Assembly: GCA_025060055.1 (NCBI GenBank)
Contig: JANXCK010000112.1
Location: forward strand, 1-7,264
Reading direction: 5' to 3'
Source of the DNA: Fimbriimonadales bacterium
GTDB lineage: Bacteria > Armatimonadota > Fimbriimonadia > Fimbriimonadales > GBS-DC
DNA length: 7,264 nt
Positions 6,114 through 7,264 of this stretch are shown piece by piece. The notes beneath the pieces were generated by a model. The model worked only from the letters and a program-made list of their open reading frames with translations, did not search any database and had not been told where the DNA came from. Both the position numbers and the translations under genes were made by a program. Each line of letters begins with the position of its first letter. Positions within the stretch are counted from its first letter, which is position 1.

Positions 6114-6134
6114 GCATGGGCAAGATGCCCGTGC
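6114..6134. repeat. Hairpin GCATGGGCA / TGCCCGTGC
   Basis: Nine-bp stem (6114-6122 with 6126-6134) with one G-T wobble and an AGA loop. It directly follows the GGACAGTC pair, seven bases after the previous stem, and is part of the same head-to-tail run of small palindromes. Confidence 0.55.
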
Positions 6135-6141
6135 CGCAGGT

Positions 6142-6162
6142 GCGTCGGCGCGACGCCGACGC
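6142..6162. repeat. Hairpin GCGTCGGCG / CGCCGACGC, CGTYGGCG family copy 4
   Basis: Perfect 9-bp stem (6142-6150 with 6154-6162), CGA loop. It is the last hairpin of the run; from 6163 to about 6228 I see no further structure, gene or motif. Confidence 0.6.
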
Positions 6163-6228
6163 CACGATAACCTGCCTGCGTTCCTGAACACTCTTGCAGA
6201 GACCGCTCAAGAACACAGACCGCGCCTT

Positions 6229-6258
6229 TTGCCGAACCGCCCTGCAATAGGGTATCCT
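6229..6258 (+). promoter_or_regulatory. Putative sigma-70-type promoter of metE
   Basis: TTGCCG (6229-6234, 4 of 6 to TTGACA), an 18-bp spacer, then TATCCT (6253-6258, 4 of 6 to TATAAT), with +1 predicted near 6265. The -10 lies in GGGTATCCTT (6250-6259), identical to the string before the lipoprotein gene. The resulting leader is about 49 nt, too short for a cobalamin or SAM riboswitch, and none is recognisable. Confidence 0.45.
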
Positions 6259-6300
6259 TGTGCGCAGTATGCGGCGGTGCGTACCTGAACATCAGTAGCT

Positions 6301-6307
6301 AAGGAGG
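6301..6307 (+). promoter_or_regulatory. Strong Shine-Dalgarno of metE
   Basis: AAGGAGG, a near-perfect anti-16S match, 6 nt before the ATG at 6314. It fixes the metE start and contrasts with fabI and the glycosidase gene, which have no such site. Confidence 0.85.
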
Positions 6308-6313
6308 CAATCG

Positions 6314-7264
6314 ATGCAGACCTACGCGTATGGCTACCCCCGACTGGGTGAGAACCGCGAATTCAAGCGAATTGTTGAGGGCTACTGGCAAGGTAAACTC
6401 AGTGCAGTCGACCTGCAGCAGGGCATTCGCGAGCTGGAGCGGCGCCGTCTTGCAACCTACGCGCAGTTTGTCGACGCCTATCCCGTCGGCGAGTTGACGC
6501 TGTATGACAATATGCTGGATACAGCGATTATGCTGGGTGTGTACCCTATCGACCCCAGCGATTTGAACGCCTATTTTGAGCTGGCACGCGGCGCCGACGC
6601 TCTGCCCATGACCAAATGGTTCAACACGAACTACCACTACCTGGTCGCACGCCTGTCGCCTATTAGCGAGTTTAGATTGCAGTGGCGCAAGCCTCTATTT
6701 GCCCTACGCCGCTGGTTCGAGACCGAGATGTTTTACCACGCGCCTTACCTGGGCGATGCCGAGTTTCAGGCACACTGGAACAAGCCACAAGAGGCGCACG
6801 CAACATATAAGGACGGATACCCCTACTTGATTGGTCCGTATACCTTTCTGCGCCTCAGTCGGGGGCTGGAATCTGCGCAACTGCCCGCGCTACTGGAGAA
6901 GCTCGTGCCTGTCTATGCCGAGATACTGCAAAGCCTGAAAGACGGGGGCGCACAATATGTGCATGTTGACGAGCCAGCCTTCGCGCTGGATGTGCCCGAC
7001 GCAGAGGTGCGCGCAATCAGCGCTGCGTACCGCACGCTGGGGCAAATCGTGCCCGTTTTGCTGTTCACTTACTATGACAGCGTGGACTTCCTGCCCGCGC
7101 TGTATGATCTGCCGATTGCGGGTATCGGGCTGGATTTGGTTCACGGCAAGCGCAACTGGCAACACCTTGCCGAATATGGCTTTCCCAGCGACAAAATCCT
7201 GATTGCGGGCGTCGTGGACGGGCGCAATGTGTGGAAAACCGACTTGCAGGCGACTGCCGAGCGG
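6314..7264 (+). CDS. metE: Cobalamin-independent methionine synthase MetE, 3' end outside window
   Basis: Cytoplasmic 5-methyltetrahydropteroyltriglutamate-homocysteine methyltransferase, the B12-free last step of methionine synthesis. 317 residues of the N-terminal barrel are present with no stop; complete family members are about 750, so the C-terminal barrel with the zinc ligands and homocysteine site lies beyond the window and intactness cannot be judged. Family motifs seen: YGYPRLGENREFKRIVEGYW (6-25), the diagnostic MTKWFNTNYHYLV (99-111), LIGPYTFLRLSR (172-183), YVHVDEPAF (215-223) and AGVVDGRNVWKTDL (298-311). The start follows a strong Shine-Dalgarno. Upstream is the hairpin-rich spacer, so it is probably its own transcription unit. 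No riboswitch is visible. Confidence 0.96.
   Translation, partial: MQTYAYGYPRLGENREFKRIVEGYWQGKLSAVDLQQGIRELERRRLATYAQFVDAYPVGELTLYDNMLDTAIMLGVYPIDPSDLNAYFELARGADALPMTKWFNTNYHYLVARLSPISEFRLQWRKPLFALRRWFETEMFYHAPYLGDAEFQAHWNKPQEAHATYKDGYPYLIGPYTFLRLSRGLESAQLPALLEKLVPVYAEILQSLKDGGAQYVHVDEPAFALDVPDAEVRAISAAYRTLGQIVPVLLFTYYDSVDFLPALYDLPIAGIGLDLVHGKRNWQHLAEYGFPSDKILIAGVVDGRNVWKTDLQATAER

Noticed and set aside
5889..6162. CRISPR array
   Set aside because: The units are palindromes of differing sequence without a constant direct repeat or regular spacers.
5909..6292. Several 60-90 codon frames on both strands in the hairpin-rich gap
   Set aside because: They exist because the palindromes lack stops in several frames; no ribosome site and translations dominated by Arg, Ala, Cys and His repeats of the palindromes.
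6163..6313. Cobalamin or SAM riboswitch upstream of metE
   Set aside because: The predicted leader is about 49 nt and no B12-box or S-box core can be seen in the 150 bp before the start.

Overview
The window is GC-rich bacterial DNA with tightly packed, mostly housekeeping genes and one 450-bp repeat-filled gap. I cannot assign a phylum with certainty. The multidomain secreted glycosidase, the hairpin-rich spacers and the apparently leaderless genes would fit a thermophilic or soil lineage such as Armatimonadota, but that is inference from style only.

Layout. Positions 1-1613, minus strand: fabI (NADH-dependent enoyl-ACP reductase, last step of fatty-acid elongation) followed after 3 bp by nhaA (Na+/H+ antiporter), whose 3' end lies outside the window. 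The two look like one transcription unit reading leftward. Positions 1614-1799: a divergent spacer with two small hairpins and two outward-facing -10-like boxes. Each box is placed so that transcription would begin at the A of the ATG, so both fabI and the glycosidase gene may make leaderless mRNAs. Positions 1800-5279, plus strand: a large exported GH13 (alpha-amylase superfamily) enzyme with an N-terminal starch-binding-like domain, an intact catalytic triad and about 500 residues of C-terminal beta-rich domains, including a CBM9-like module. After 38 bp comes a small predicted lipoprotein (5318-5863) of unknown function.

Positions 5864-6313 contain no convincing gene. The left part (5866-5999) is a nested imperfect palindrome of about 134 bp that looks like a small non-coding repeat or MITE-like element. 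The right part (5999-6162) is a run of six separate perfect or near-perfect hairpins. Two stem families in it, and one of these families also in the 1698-1759 spacer, differ from copy to copy by paired changes that keep the arms complementary. The gap ends with a plausible promoter and a strong Shine-Dalgarno for metE.

Positions 6314-7264: the N-terminal part of metE (cobalamin-independent methionine synthase), cut by the window end.

No genes for a defence, mobile or secondary-metabolism system were found. The unusual content is the non-coding structure and the promoter arrangement. The glycosidase and lipoprotein probably act outside the cytoplasmic membrane in alpha-glucan use; fabI, nhaA and metE are ordinary core functions with no obvious link to them.
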